A stretch of 64,000 nucleotides of DNA from Juglans regia (Eukaryota > Streptophyta > Magnoliopsida > Fagales > Juglandaceae): positions 25,376,558 to 25,440,557 of the forward strand of contig NC_049916.1 of the NCBI RefSeq assembly GCF_001411555.2. The letters are read 5' to 3'. Below the pieces are notes generated by a model. The model was not told the origin of the DNA. It ran no database searches and saw only the letters and a list, made by a program, of their open reading frames with translations. The position numbers and the translations under genes are program-made. The first letter of the stretch is position 1; each line of letters begins with the position of its first letter. Shown piece after piece: positions 1-12,370 of this stretch.

Positions 1-55
1 TTATCAGTACAAAGCATCGTACTGCTCTATTCTGACATAATATTATTTGGAGTAG

Positions 56-1708
56 GGATTCGGAAGCAACAAGATGTAGTGACTCCGGTTGTTTGCAACA
101 TACTTGATGTAAATGGAGAGTTGGCAGCTGCTGTTGCGAGTGTGGAAGCTATTGTGAGTTGATTTTTTATGGATTTAGTTATTCTGCTAATCTGCCAACT
201 TATATAATTTTAAGAACAGTACCTTCAGGACATGATACTTTTTTATTCTAACCATAACTCAGGAAGAGTTTCTTACACCTGAGTGGATTCAACAATTCAA
301 GGACAATATATGTACTGCTCCAATATTGATGGTTGATGCAAACCTGAGTCCTCTTGCTTTAGAAGCGTCTTGCCAAAGTACCTATAAACTCTCTCCAAGA
401 CATTTATTATTTGGAATTTTAGGATCATTGACTCTGCTGATTTTACGTCATTCTCATCTATCTCTTATCTCTATCTGGGTATTCCTCAGTTGCAGCTGAA
501 TCTAACATTCCAGTGTGGTTTGAGCCTGTATCAGTTTCAAAATCCAGAAGAATTGCTTCAGTTGCCAAGTATGTGAGTGCCATGCCACCCGGATGAGTAT
601 AAGTTTTCAGTAATTCATCTTGGTTTGCTTGGGGATTTTTGAGAAAGTGGTATTTTTCTATATGTTCTGAGTTCTGCTCTGTCATCTCATTCTATATTTA
701 GGACTTAGTTTAGCAAAAACTTGGCATATGGTTTTATTTTTGTAGCACATGCTATGCTTGATCCTACACTTTGTTCAATTATTTTGCACAGCCTCCAGCT
801 AATATGGAGGTTTATGCAGGTAAGCATTGCTTCACCTAATGAAGATGAACTTATTGCCATGGCAAATGCTTTGTCCTGTGCAAATGTGTTTCCTCCAATT
901 GAAAGGGGGAATAAATATTCGGCAGAGTCACTGTTCCAAAAGCTGAAACCAGCGATCTGGCTTTTGCTAGAAAAGGGTATAAGAATGGTTGTTTTAACCC
1001 TTGGTTCAGATGGAGTGTTCTTATGTTCTAGAGGAGGGCCAACCGTCAAGAGAGCCAATTTGGAAAGAATCAAGGCATTTGATTCTTCTGGACAGCTCTA
1101 TAAGGTTGTGACATCAAGCTGTCCGCCACATTGGCATGATGCTACAGATTTGGAAAGGGATTCTCATCTTTTTGCGGTGCATTTCCCAGCCCTTCCTGCA
1201 TCAGTTGTGAGGCTCACAGGGGCGGGTGATTGCTTGGTTGGTGGGACGCTTGCTTCAATTTGTGCAGGTTTAAATATTATGCAGAGCGTGGCAGTTGGAA
1301 TTGCAGCAGCCAAAGCTGCAGTCGAGGCAGAAGCCAATGTGCCGGGTGCATTTAGTTTGGCCACAATTGCAGGTATGTGATCATATATCGCATTTACAAG
1401 CAATTTGTAGAGATATACATTTCACAATCTCATCATGAGATATTTGGACAATGCACAGACAGAAATGATTCCAGGTTTTTCTCGATAGCATTTTGAGACA
1501 CCGACACCAGTCCGTTAACAAAATAGATGACAGAACAAACCTGAAATTGCTAACGCATGGAGACATCAACCATAAGTAAATAAACATACAAGATACAACC
1601 AGAAACAAAGCTTAAAGCGGTAACTGATGTGAATTTCCTGTGCGTGCAGATGGTGCGAGGTCAGTGTACTCTGCTGCCAAAGTTTTGTTCAATCAACCGA
1701 TGTTGTAA
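56..1708 (+). CDS. PUKI: Pseudouridine kinase-like PfkB carbohydrate kinase (3' part)
   Basis: PfkB/ribokinase-family sugar kinase, most like the plant pseudouridine kinase (Arabidopsis At1g49350), which phosphorylates pseudouridine during RNA nucleoside catabolism. The 5' exons lie left of the window. Exons I can join in frame are about 56-153, 263-377, 490-572, 820-1372 and 1650-1708, ending at TAA. Readable segments include TPVVCNILDVNGELAAAVAS, then ILMVDANLSPLALEASC, then IPVWFEPVSVSKSRRIAS. The last large exon carries the PfkB C-terminal signature (VRLTGAGDCLVGG, about 1204-1242), whose Asp is the catalytic base in this family. The first exon's acceptor (TAG at 53-55) is the least certain. 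The acceptor at 489 has an in-frame alternative 6 nt downstream. A general ribokinase-like PfkB protein of unknown substrate is the main alternative. Confidence 0.8.
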
Positions 1709-2697
1709 AGCGTCAAAGGATGTTCTCTATCTCTGAAATTTTCATTCTTGTATTTTGGTACCCTTTCTTGGATTAACAAGACAACGGAATCAAGATGGAC
1801 CGATGCATCCTGAGACTGAGATCTCTTTTTCATATAAAATCAAGATCTTTGTATATTGACACAATTCATTGTTGATCACTTATCCTGGAAGAAAAAACAC
1901 TACCAAGATGATGATAATACTAATAATAATACATTTCATGGTTGGTTTTGCAAAATTTCAATGAGTGACCGGCTTAAGGCTGAACTGAGATAAATTAAGT
2001 TCAATATAATTTTAAGCTGAGTCTGACATCTAAATATCCAATTTTCAAATCACTAAATTCATTTCAACTTTAAACTTTTTTACACGTGAGATTTATAATT
2101 TTTTTCAACTCAACGCTTCTTTACACTTGAGATTTATAATTTTTTTCAACTTCTTATAAATACATCTAAACTCATTTTAATATCTAAACATATCTAAATT
2201 CATCTTTAGTGGATCTTATAAAATTTATTCTATTATTTTAACTCACTACTATTTATAAAGAATTCAACTTAATTTAACTCAATATTCAAATGAAACCGTT
2301 AAGTATAACAAATAATACAATACAACATAGAAAAAAAAGCCAACTAGGTCTTTTCTTAATATTATTGAAAACGACTTTGATTCATTAGTAGGTAGTTTGA
2401 TGTGATATGGCTTATTTATACAGATCATAATTTTTATAATTGGATGCATTGCATTTTCTTTCTAAACGGATTGTAATTTCTCATCTATAAATAAATAAAT
2501 AAATGATTTGTACAGTTTTAATGTGTACAAAGTTTAGGTGTTCTTTTTTTTTTTCTTTAAAAGAAGTGAATAAATTTAAAATTCACATAAAAAAAATCTA
2601 TTTTTTTAATAACAAGCTTTACTTTTTTTTTTCAATGCGAGTATGCGGATTTCTAGAAGATTGAGTTTAATATTATTCAAAAATAAATAAAAGAAAG
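1709..2697. other. Intergenic, AT-rich
   Basis: 3'UTR and terminator region of the PfkB gene followed by AT-rich spacer. The stretch 1975-2300 resembles a decayed copy of the GTTGAG-rich short repeat found elsewhere in the window, but the match is too weak to call. No coding signal seen. Confidence 0.5.
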
Positions 2698-2705
2698 TAT
2701 AAATA
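2698..2705 (+). promoter_or_regulatory. Candidate TATA box of the PPR gene
   Basis: TATAAATA lies about 108 bases before the ATG at 2806, a normal spacing for a plant core promoter with a short 5'UTR. Consensus match only. Confidence 0.45.
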
Positions 2706-2805
2706 AGTATCTGATTCTTTCAACCGACGTCGTTCATAAACACAGCCGTACAAGAACAAGGTAAAAAGAGTATCCCCACGCAGCAACGGCTACGTGAATG
2801 ACTGA

Positions 2806-4815
2806 ATGAGGTCCCTAAATCATGGCCTTATATATCACGTCCAAGCCATTAAAGCTGGTTTAATCCCAACCATTTTCACCTCCAATCAAGTCATTCACTT
2901 ATACTCCAAACACGGCCTTATGCGCGAAGCTCGCAGATTGTTCGATGAAATGCCCGAGAAAAATGCTTTCTCTTGGAATGCAATAATCTCGGCTTATATA
3001 AAATCCCAAAACTTGACACAAGCGCGAGCGTTATTTAATGCCGCTTCCCATAGAGATTTGGTTACATATAACTCAATGCTGTCAGGATATGTAAGCACCG
3101 ATGGGTATGAAGCTCATGCGCTTAAGTTGTTTATTGACATGCAGTCGGAATGTGAGGGGATCAGAATTGATGAGTTCACTCTCACAACAATGCTTAACTT
3201 GATCGCCAAGCTAGGTGTCGTATCATATGGGAGGCAGTTGCATTCCTATATGGTGAAAAGTGCTAATGATTTAAGCGGGTTTGCTGTTAGCTCTCTTATA
3301 GATATGTATTCTAAATGTGGCTGTTTTGAAGGAGCATGGTGGGTGTTTAGCGGATTTGATCATGGGGTGGTTGACTTGGTTTCGAAGAATGCAATGGTGG
3401 CGGCTTGCTGCAGGGAAGGCAAATTGGAATTGGCTTCGGATATTTTTTGGACGGAAGCCGAGTTAAATGACACGGTGTCTTGGAACACATTAATTTCAGG
3501 TTATGCTCAAATTGCTTATGGGGAGGAGACACTGAGATTGTTCGTTCTTATGGAAAAGAGTGGCTTTAGATGGAATGAATATACGTTTGCGAGCGTTTTG
3601 AGTGCTTGCTCTGGTCTGAAAAGTTTGAAGCTTGGAAGGGAAGTCCATGCTTGGGTTCTGAAAAACGGGTTGTGTTTGAATCCATTTATAAGCAGTGGCA
3701 TTGTTGATGTCTACTGCAAGTGTGGGAATATAAAGTATGCAGAGTCAGTTCATTCAGCAATTGAGAGTCGAAACCCATTTGCAGTCACCTCGATGATTGT
3801 GGGGTATGCATCTCAAAGCAATATGGTGGAAGCCCGAAGGCTTTTTGATTCATTGCCAGAGAAGAATAATGTTGTCTGGACTGCTTTATTTTCAGGTTAC
3901 ATCAGATCACAGCAATGTGAAGCTGTGTTTGAACTTTTGCGTGAGTTTCAAGCTAAAGAAGGAACTGTTCCTGATGCTTTAATCCTTGTCAGTTTGCTCA
4001 GCGCTTGTGCAATACAAGCTGACCTTGGTCCTGGAAAGCAGATTCATGCTTACTTACTCAGAGCGGGGATTGAAATGGATGAGAAGCTGGTCACTGCTTT
4101 GGTTGATATGTACTCAAAATGTGGTAGCATCACATTTGCAGAAAAGATTGTCCAAAGAGTTACTGACAGAGATTCAGTGCTTTACAATGTAATGATATCC
4201 AGTTATGCTCACCATGGACATGAAACTGAAGCTATCCAGCTTTTTAAGGAAATGGTGGAGAGAAGTGTCAGACCGGATGCAGTCACCTTTCTCGCCCTTC
4301 TGTCAGCCTGTCGGCACTGTGGATTGGTAGAACAGGGTGAGCAATTTTTCCATTCCATGAGAACAGACTATAACATATTGCCTGAGATTGACCACTATGC
4401 ATGTATGATTGATCTATATGGGAGGGCTAATCAACTGGAGAAGGCAGTGGCTTTAATGAAAATGATTCCAATAGAATTGGATGCTGTAATCTGGGGGGCC
4501 TTTTTGAATGCTTGTAGGACAAATGGGAATACAGCATTTGCAAGAGAGGCGGAGGAGAAACTACTAGAAAGTGAAGGAGTCGATGGGGCTCGGTATGTTC
4601 AATTGGCCAATGTCTATGCTGCAGAGGGCAATTGGGATGAGATGGGAAGAATAAGGAAGAAGATGAGAGGGAAGGAGATCAAGAAACTTGCCGGTTGCAG
4701 CTGGGTATATGTGCAAAACAGAGTTCATACATTCACTTCTAGTGATATATCTCATAGTAAAACAGAGGAGATATATAGAACCTTAGCCTGCTTGACTGAA
4801 GAACTAACCATATGA
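2806..4815 (+). CDS. PLS-class pentatricopeptide repeat protein, E subgroup (At3g18840-like)
   Basis: Intronless 669-residue PPR protein. PLS-class members bind organelle transcripts base by base, usually for C-to-U editing. Tandem 31-36 residue motifs run through nearly the whole protein; recognisable units include NQVIHLYSKHGLMREARRLF near the N terminus, AFSWNAIISAYIKSQNLTQA, and DAVTFLALLSACRHCGLVEQ near residue 500. The C terminus (CSWVYVQNRVHTF ... HSKTEEIYRTLACL) is the E/E+ region. No DYW deaminase domain follows, so editing would need a partner that supplies one. The sequence looks like Arabidopsis At3g18840. There is no clear transit peptide: the protein begins almost directly with a repeat, so either the presequence is very short or targeting is not visible here. 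Single-exon structure is typical of this family. Confidence 0.9.
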   Translation: MRSLNHGLIYHVQAIKAGLIPTIFTSNQVIHLYSKHGLMREARRLFDEMPEKNAFSWNAIISAYIKSQNLTQARALFNAASHRDLVTYNSMLSGYVSTDGYEAHALKLFIDMQSECEGIRIDEFTLTTMLNLIAKLGVVSYGRQLHSYMVKSANDLSGFAVSSLIDMYSKCGCFEGAWWVFSGFDHGVVDLVSKNAMVAACCREGKLELASDIFWTEAELNDTVSWNTLISGYAQIAYGEETLRLFVLMEKSGFRWNEYTFASVLSACSGLKSLKLGREVHAWVLKNGLCLNPFISSGIVDVYCKCGNIKYAESVHSAIESRNPFAVTSMIVGYASQSNMVEARRLFDSLPEKNNVVWTALFSGYIRSQQCEAVFELLREFQAKEGTVPDALILVSLLSACAIQADLGPGKQIHAYLLRAGIEMDEKLVTALVDMYSKCGSITFAEKIVQRVTDRDSVLYNVMISSYAHHGHETEAIQLFKEMVERSVRPDAVTFLALLSACRHCGLVEQGEQFFHSMRTDYNILPEIDHYACMIDLYGRANQLEKAVALMKMIPIELDAVIWGAFLNACRTNGNTAFAREAEEKLLESEGVDGARYVQLANVYAAEGNWDEMGRIRKKMRGKEIKKLAGCSWVYVQNRVHTFTSSDISHSKTEEIYRTLACLTEELTI

Positions 4816-5972
4816 GATAGCCGGATCACTGTATTGAATTTGTGGTCATGTTTGATTGGCAGCATGACAACACGATTAATTTCTGATGCCTTGTGGATAT
4901 AGAAATTCATGGGCTTTGGCACAACCGGATGAAGGGACCTCCATTAATCTTTAACAAGTTCTCGCTTCATCCTACTGGCCCCATATGGTAAGTTTCCCTT
5001 CCGTTCAAATATCAGTTCTTAGAAATTTGTAAAAAGGTGCTCTCTCACTTCTCAGTCTTGCAATACAAATCATAAATCGCTTATTAGTGCCATCTTATAT
5101 CATAATCGAAACAAAAATACTTTTTTTCCCCTGATTGAATGCTATAGATAAAAAAAAACAGCATGCTGATGCTGTATTCTGTACTATTTTTCAAGCGTTA
5201 ACAAACTTTCTGGTTGAGATTACGTTGGCTTCGCTCGAAATGCACACTCGAGGCAAAGATGTCCAGTGATACAACTGGGGCGTGGCTTGGGCAAGCAAAG
5301 ATGGGGGGAAAACGACCTTGTCGTCTGTGTTGCAGTTGGAGTCTTGGACATGATGCAAGCCACAACGACCCCAACGACAGGTCTCCTCTATTCTCGTGTT
5401 GTTATCAGCCTAGGGGAAGTCATTACCATTACGGCATTACTTAACAGGCTACTCTCCTCGTTAAATAAGCGTTGCAAACGAATTAACTTATTTACTGTTG
5501 GTTTGAATAGGAAAATGAAATGAGATGATTTAAATAATTTAAATAAAATATTATTTTTAATATTATTATTATTTTAAAATTTAAAAAATGAAATTATTTA
5601 TTATATTTTATATAAAAATTTTAAAAATATATAATAATGAGATGACACTCAAATGTTTTGAAACGGGGAAACGGGGCTTTCTGAGCTTTGAATCCGTCCA
5701 AGTCTCCGTCTATCTATCTATTTCTCAATCCTTTATAATTCAGCAACCACTCTCTGAGCTTTCCAGTTTCCAGCCCATTCGGGCATCCTAATCTCTCCGA
5801 CTCTGAACCTCACCCAAGTGACCAAAAGCCGTTGACCCGAGCATACCCACATCTCCTTCTGTATCTCTGTCTCTCTCTCTGAGCGTCCTCACTCGCAACT
5901 CCAAAAGTGCCTTCTAATTAACCCCTTGTCACTACTTCTAATAACCATTTGAAGCGCCCCCCGCCTCTTCCA
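4816..5972. other. Intergenic region between the PPR and RRA genes
   Basis: PPR 3' flank, one short AT-rich repeat copy (5506-5647), then a C/T-rich stretch (5695-5890) that probably contains the promoter and 5'UTR of the glycosyltransferase gene. Overlapping small ORFs at 5214-5523 show no family resemblance and were not called. Confidence 0.5.
5506..5647. repeat. Short AT-rich MITE-like repeat, copy a
   Basis: Shares the core AAATAAAATATTATTTTTAA ... TTATTTATTATATTTTATAT with the other copies. Its ends are degraded (GAAATGAGATGA / AATGAGATGA). Confidence 0.6.
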
Positions 5973-8254
5973 ATGACTGGCCGCAGAGATGTGCTCTTGA
6001 TGCGAAACACGGCTCAGCCGCTCCCCAAATCGAGAGTCGCAATCGGCGTGGCCATCGCAGTGGGAGTCCTGTTGGGGTGCGTCTTCGCCTTCCTGTTCCC
6101 TCACGGCCTCTTCCTCCCAACCCCTATTCTCACTCACACCATCTCCAAATCTGATAATGCCCAGGTTCCTATTTCCATGCCTCTTTTTTTTTTGGAAGAA
6201 GAATGTTCTTTTATTTTCTAAATTTTGGGATGTTGAATTGTTATTGGTGTTTTATAGTGTATAAGTGTGTAATTTGGTGGTTAGATTTGTGGGTCTAATC
6301 TGGGATTTTATTATTGGTGGTAATAAAGTCGTCGCGGAGAGTTTCTGAGGTTTTGTACTTTGAATTGGCCACGGGTTTTCCACCAAATGGTTAGCAAATT
6401 GGTTGAAAAGTTCTAGTTGCAAGTAATCTGTGTGCTACACCTCACCAAAAACTACATATAAAAACATATGTATATATGCACGATTTCCCTCGTCCCAATT
6501 TATACGTACAATTAACATGTATCTTAGAACACGCCAAATGATAAAAGCAAGAGAAATTGAAAATTGAATGTATATATGCATGATTTTCCTCGTCCCAAAA
6601 ATATTATAAATTCGGATAGAGGCAGTAATTATTTAAGGCTACAATTCTGTTGCTTTTAAATATTTCGAATTTAATTAGAATGTAGTTTCTCTGTCCCAAA
6701 AAAAAACAATGAGAGAGCTGAAAATGTGAACCTCTGTGCTTATTTAGTTTGCAACCACCACCATTTGCGGTTTGACTTGAACTGGAGAATATTCATGTTG
6801 TGGTTCATGGGGGCCATGAGTCTTTGTAACTTGTTTCAAATACTGAAATTTTTATTATCTGATAGATTAACTGATAACTTATCGACGGAGATCATGAGAC
6901 TGATATGTAACGCTTTCCCTCCCCATTTCCCAATGTGAGGGAGTTTATTTCAAACATGTTAATATGTGATATGTAGCTGTGCATCTCCTGCATTTTTTAT
7001 ATATTTCATCTTGTGGTCATGAGTATGGTGCATATGGAGTTCACATGGAGCTGAATGGATGGATGGGTAAATTCTTAGGCGCAGATTTTCAGTCTTTGTA
7101 AATAATGCTCACTTTTTTATACTTTCGTTGACTAGGTTGCTTCAGCCTCATGTGAATCATCTGAACGGATGAACATGTTGAAATCAGAGTTTGTGGCAGC
7201 ATCGGAGAAAAATGCTGAGTTGAAAAAACAAATTAGGGAGCTTACAGAAAGACTTAAATTGGCTGAACAAAGGAAAGATCAGGCACAGAAGCAGGTTCTT
7301 GTGTTGGGTAAACAGCATAAAGCTGGACGTTTTGGTACTGTCAAGGGTTTAAGAACCAACCCTACCATCATCCCTGATGAATCCGTGAATCCAAGACTGG
7401 GAAAGATATTAGAGAAAGTTGCTGTTCAGAGAGAGCTCATAGTTGCTCTTGCAAATTCAAATGTGAAGGACATGTTGGAGGTCTGGTTTACTAATATTAA
7501 GCAGGTGGGTATAACCAATTATCTAGTTGTTGCTCTGGACGAGGAGATTGCCAGGTTCTGCGAGTCAAAGGCTGTTCCAGTGTATAAAAGAGACCCGGAT
7601 GTAGGTATTGATTCAGTTGCAAGGACTGGAGGGAACCATGCTGTTTCAGGGTTGAAATTTCGTGTTCTGAGGGAGTTTTTGCAACTGGGTTATAGTGTTC
7701 TTCTGTCAGATGTTGATATTGTATATTTGCAGAATCCTTTTCATTATATATATCGGGATTCTGATGTGGAGTCCATGACTGATGGTCACAATAACATGAC
7801 AGCTTATGGGTATAATGATGTCTTTGATGAACCTGCAATGGGTTGGGCTCGATATGCCCATACAATGCGGATATGGGTGTATAACTCCGGTTTCTTCTAT
7901 ATCAGACCAACAATCCCTTCTATCGAGCTTCTGGATCGAGTAGCCAGTCGGCTTTCTAGGGAGCCAAACTCTTGGGACCAGGCAGTTTTCAATGAGGAGC
8001 TCTTTAAACCATCACATCCAGGGTATGACGGGCTTCATGCTGCCAGGAGAACTATGGATTTCTATCTTTTTATGAACAGCAAAGTCCTCTTCAAGACTGT
8101 CAGGAAGGATGCTAAATTGAGCAAGTTCAAACCAGTAATTGTTCATGTGAATTACCACCCTGATAAGCTTCCACGGATGAAAGCAATAGTGGAATTTTAT
8201 GTTAAAGGGAAGAAGGATGCCCTGGAAGCCTTCCCGGATGGTTCAGATTGGTAA
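5973..8254 (+). CDS. Arabinosyltransferase of the RRA group (GT77)
   Basis: Golgi type II membrane glycosyltransferase of family GT77, like Arabidopsis RRA1-3, which add the second arabinose to hydroxyproline-linked arabinosides on extensins and signalling peptides. Two exons, 5973-6164 and 7136-8254, join at phase 0 and give 436 residues, close to the family's roughly 430. A short basic N terminus is followed by a membrane anchor (about residues 19-39, rich in V/A/G), a coiled-coil stem (about 74-120, charged K/E/R), and the catalytic domain. The nucleotide-sugar motif DVD is at about 256-258 in [14 protein letters not shown]. The region [11 protein letters not shown] is typical of GT77. An in-frame ATG at 5949 would add eight residues; I chose 5973 because MTGRRD resembles family starts. 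Confidence 0.9.
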
Positions 8255-9300
8255 AATTTGTATGCTCTTAGACATACCTTATAGCATTTGGGTGCTTAGC
8301 ACGTTAAAATGGAATGTAGTATAAATGTTACAAAGCACGACGCGTTTTACTTGTTTCTTCTTCTGCGATTTATGCCCTTTCTGCATAGGCACTGTGATGC
8401 CATAAGCTTCACACCTGATACAACACTATGTTCGCTGAACTAAATGATGCTAGACCTTTTTTTTTTTTTTGGTCCTCTGTGGTCTTCAAAAAGACATGTT
8501 GTGCTTTTTACTTGTTGCTAGCTGTAGTGAATCAAGCCCCTTTTGTTCTAGCAGCTTATGTGAATCCTAAACCGTGGGGATGGACGTATATTATCTCTTA
8601 AGGCTTTAGCCATTCTCTAAGCTTGCTTGCTTGCGTTGTAAGCAGTCTGTAATATGTATGTCTGCAAACATGGAATTCAATATCTTAGCTTAATCTTAAT
8701 CATGACCCTAGTTTCAGATGCAATAGGTCGCCACACAGACCTATCCAGCACGGCGGAGGGAGCGCTGGAGGGCGGAGAAAAAGGAGCAGTGGTTTTTTAA
8801 TGCTTACTGCTTACTGACAACGGGTCAATGGGCCCTCAACTCTTTAGGTAGTATGTTTACGGATCGATTTCCGGTAACATTCCTCAAAACTATAATCACA
8901 ACTCTGCAGATTTGAGGAAGAAATACGTATTTTAGAGCCCAGAAAAGCTTCACGACATTTTGCATCAACGTACAAATTCAATCAATCATAGATCCAAATC
9001 TCTATAGTTCGCATCCAACTCAAAAGTCCCGACAAACACTACTAATAAGCGAAATCTAATTTTCATCAAAAGCAAAAGCAATACTGTCAGCTCCTTGAAA
9101 TCGAAGAATATATTATATATTACAATTGATAAAATTATTATGTACTTTATAATACAGATGACGTATGTTTATATTTCATAAAATTATTCTCTAGATTTTA
9201 TGTTAATTTCATAGTAAAATCCTTGATTTTCAGTCACCGGAATCCAAAATTCTATTCAAGATAACTTGGAATGGACTTGACCGTACCCGGGTGACTCAAA
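8255..9300. other. Intergenic region after the RRA gene
   Basis: RRA 3'UTR (to about 8700) and AT-rich spacer. No gene, RNA or repeat recognised. Confidence 0.45.
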
Positions 9301-10081
9301 AGGCGAGCCGGTCAAAATTGTGACCAGGAGACAGCATGTCTTTCACGATTTCACTTTCACCTTTGGCTGCAACACATCTTACCCTTTATTCTTCTTCTTC
9401 CTCTGTATTATTCTCTTTCTTTGTTGGGCTTCAAAAAGTATTGTGTTTTCTGTGCTTCCCGAGCTTCTTTGTCAGGAGGACCGAAGACAATGGGTGGGTT
9501 TCAGGCACCCACATTGCTTCATTTCCAGGAGCCCTTGTCTCTGCTCTGAAATTGGCTGTCTTGCATTTTGGTTCTTGCGTTTTCCTCACTTTCAAATGGG
9601 TGTCCTTTGCATAGAGGTTGGTGGGCCTCTTTGATTATCACTTTCCTTTATTTTTATTTTCCTCTCAAGTTTTTGGTTTCTTGTTTTGTTTTGCGCATCA
9701 AATCTTCTGAATTTCTGCTGTTAGTTATTGCTGTTTAAATATGATCAGCTGCTCTGACATTGCTTGTTTCCTAATGAATCTGATCTGCTTCCTTGCAAGA
9801 TTTAGCCGTAAATGTACCGTCTTTTTCCTCTGGTTTATTTTTATGTACGGAAATATCCAGTTTATCCAATTAGTGAAGAAGAGTTACGTAAATTAGATGA
9901 CAGATATGCAGAAAGAAACTGATGGAAGAAATAAATCACTAAACTGTTCAAAAGTAGTTCTTGGACAATAACGAGATAACATTAATTTTTAAGAAAGTTG
10001 AAAATATTGAATGATCGAAGATATTTCCGTTCTGGCAGGTTGGAACTAGGCGTTGATGGATTCCTAGTTGCACCCTTAATC
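9301..10081 (+). other. Probable 5'UTR and leader intron of the deSI-like gene
   Basis: A pyrimidine-rich leader (9330-9630) with overlapping, non-conserved small ORFs is followed by intron-like sequence. An acceptor-like CTGGCAG ends at 10038, 44 bases before the start codon at 10082. This fits a non-coding first exon spliced to the coding exon, as is common for this family; the exact donor was not fixed. Confidence 0.4.
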
Positions 10082-12370
10082 ATGAAATCAATACCAAAGG
10101 ATGGCCTGCGCTCTATTATACCTCTTTGTTTCAGAGGAAAACCAGCCACACGCTTCGGCATATTCCCAAAAGTGAAGTCAGCAGGATATAGTCCAGGCAG
10201 TACGCCTGTATATCTAAATGTATATGATTTGACACCCGTAAATGGCTATGTTTATTGGGCTGGTCTTGGTATCTTTCACTCTGGTGTGGAAGGTTAGTTT
10301 ACTTTTATCTTATATTTCTCTTAATCACGAACTTATAGTTGTTAATAGTAATTAGTAAGAGCATAAGTCGATGACTGAGTTAGAACATTTAGATTACATT
10401 ACCGATGATGACAATTGCTTTTTTCTTGATTTGGTGTAAGATATTATGACATAGCAAGTGCAGTTGATTGGATTTTCGTTTACAGCAGAAAAATATAATG
10501 TTCTTGATTGAACTGAACCCTCTCGAACTATACTAAAAATAGTCTTGACCCATCTTCTTGAGGTCAATGACACGAGTCCTGTCTCACAATGTCTCTCCCT
10601 GAATTTTTTATTTGTCTGCCAAATTATCTTCTACACTTGCGCCACCCACGCGCAGCAAAAATGAACTCCAGTCTGTACTTGCAATATGTTCAGCCTAAAC
10701 CATCAGACTCCTTGCTGGTGGCTAGACCAGTAAATTTTCTAATTCATAACGGATCCACTGCTATCTTCTGGCTAGATGCAAGCAATATAATTTTACATAT
10801 TTCTGTAGCCTCAGTCCACTTGAAGGATATATTATTTTAACTTTGACATCTCGCCTCTATTTGCCTTTTTATTTTTTAACACTCAAGGATAGATTCTTGG
10901 ATTCTCCATGACATGCATGTAAATATGTTTGTACAGACATATTAGTCTTTGAATGACCAGGACATGGAAGAGATCCATATATGTCAAATATTAATATTCT
11001 GCTATCTTCCTTTTTCTTCCCAAACCATGATATTTTCTGGATGATACAACTGTTTTCTGTTGTCCCTGTTGCTACTACAGTTCATGGGATTGAATATGCC
11101 TTTGGAGCTCACGACTACCCGACTAGTGGTGTCTTTGAGGTTGATCCTCGACATTGCCCTGGCTTCAAGTTTAGGAAGTCAATATTTATGGGTACAACAT
11201 GCTTAGAACCTGTACAGGTTAGAGAGTTCATGGAGCGCCAGTCGGCAAACTATAACGGGGATACGTATCACTTGATTGCTAAGAACTGCAATCATTTTTG
11301 TGAGGATATATGTTACAAGCTGACTGGGAACCGAATGCCAAAATGGATAAATAGACTTGCAAGAATAGGTAGGTTACCTAAATCATACACTCTATTTTAC
11401 TTTGAGGTTTGGCTTGCAGTAAGTTTTTGGCTCTAAGTATCTTAAGAGTGCTCAGGGCGTGAATGCATTTTATATCATGGATTAACTCGAATATTTTTGT
11501 AGCATACATCAATTTCACTGCCTCATCCTCTCCATATACAATGGAAAATTGAAATTACTCTCAGGATTTCCCCCTTCATGCTGATGTTTCATGGAGAGGT
11601 TTGGATAGTGAGTTGAGATGAGATGAAATAAAAATTGAAAGATGAATAAAATATTGTTAGAATATTATTTTTTAACATTATTTTTATTTTAGAATTTGAA
11701 AAAGTCGAATTATTTATTGTATTTTGTTTAAGAATTTGGGAAAATTGTAATGATTAGATGAGATGAGTTGAAATGATTTCTGAATCCAAACAAGGCCTAA
11801 GGCTGATTAGGCTTACACGTGGTGTAGTTCGTAGAGCATAAGGCTCTAATGTAATAACATCTAAATAGAAATTGATGCTTAGTTTTTGCCTTACAACATT
11901 TACACATGCAGATTATATTTTCTTGGGTTTCATCATCCAGGCACCAACCTAGAGAACCAGGGAGCACCTACTTTTCTGAAAACAAAATAAAATAAAAATG
12001 GAGGTTGAACAAGATGTTTATTGAGTTGCATGCCTTGCTACTGCATAAGTTACCTTGATATTTGTTACCCTCGTTCATGTGCTGGTTACAGTAACTAATT
12101 CTTGCATCTTTTGTCTTCCTTGTAGGTTCACTGTGCAACTGCGTACTCCCGGAGGCCCTCAAAGCAACCACTGTATGCCATGACCCTGACTTCCAGGGAT
12201 GTGACAATGAAAAGAAGAAATTGAGGAGTGCCTTTAGTTATCTGTCATCAATATCAATGCATCAGAGGGAAGTATCAATGTCATCGTTGTTTCTACATTC
12301 TCACTATAAGGGCTGTTTACCACCATGGGAGTTGAAGAGGTCTAGGACTGGTTCGATGAAGGAACAGTGA
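10082..12370 (+). CDS. deSI-like protein (PPPDE thiol peptidase family)
   Basis: PPPDE-superfamily papain-fold cysteine peptidase, like the Arabidopsis deSI-like protein At4g17486. Animal relatives (DESI1/DESI2) act as deSUMOylating or deubiquitinating enzymes; the plant substrate is not evident here. Exons 10082-10292, 11081-11368 and 12126-12370 join in frame to 247 residues. The catalytic pair is visible: His at about residue 66 in IFHSGVE, and Cys at about 140 in AKNCNHFCED. The conserved block YAFGAHDYPTSGVFEV follows the first splice junction, which is split at phase 1 (E/V). The tail after residue 165 is low-complexity and variable, as in relatives. Upstream in-frame codons back to 9998 are probably intron or UTR. 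Confidence 0.9.
11598..11799. repeat. Short AT-rich MITE-like repeat, copy b (nearly complete)
   Basis: Lies in the second intron of the deSI-like gene. It begins GGTTTGGATAGTGAGTTGAG and ends CCAAACAAGGCCT, so the ends form imperfect inverted repeats (GTTTGGAT / ATCCAAAC). The core matches the other copies. Confidence 0.7.

Noticed and set aside
5214..5523. Two overlapping plus-strand ORFs of 76 and 85 codons
   Set aside because: They overlap in different frames, resemble no family and lie in a gene's 3' flank.
9320..9634. Overlapping ORFs of 104 and 92 codons upstream of the deSI-like gene
   Set aside because: Phe/Ser/Leu-rich translation of a pyrimidine-rich leader; better explained as 5'UTR.
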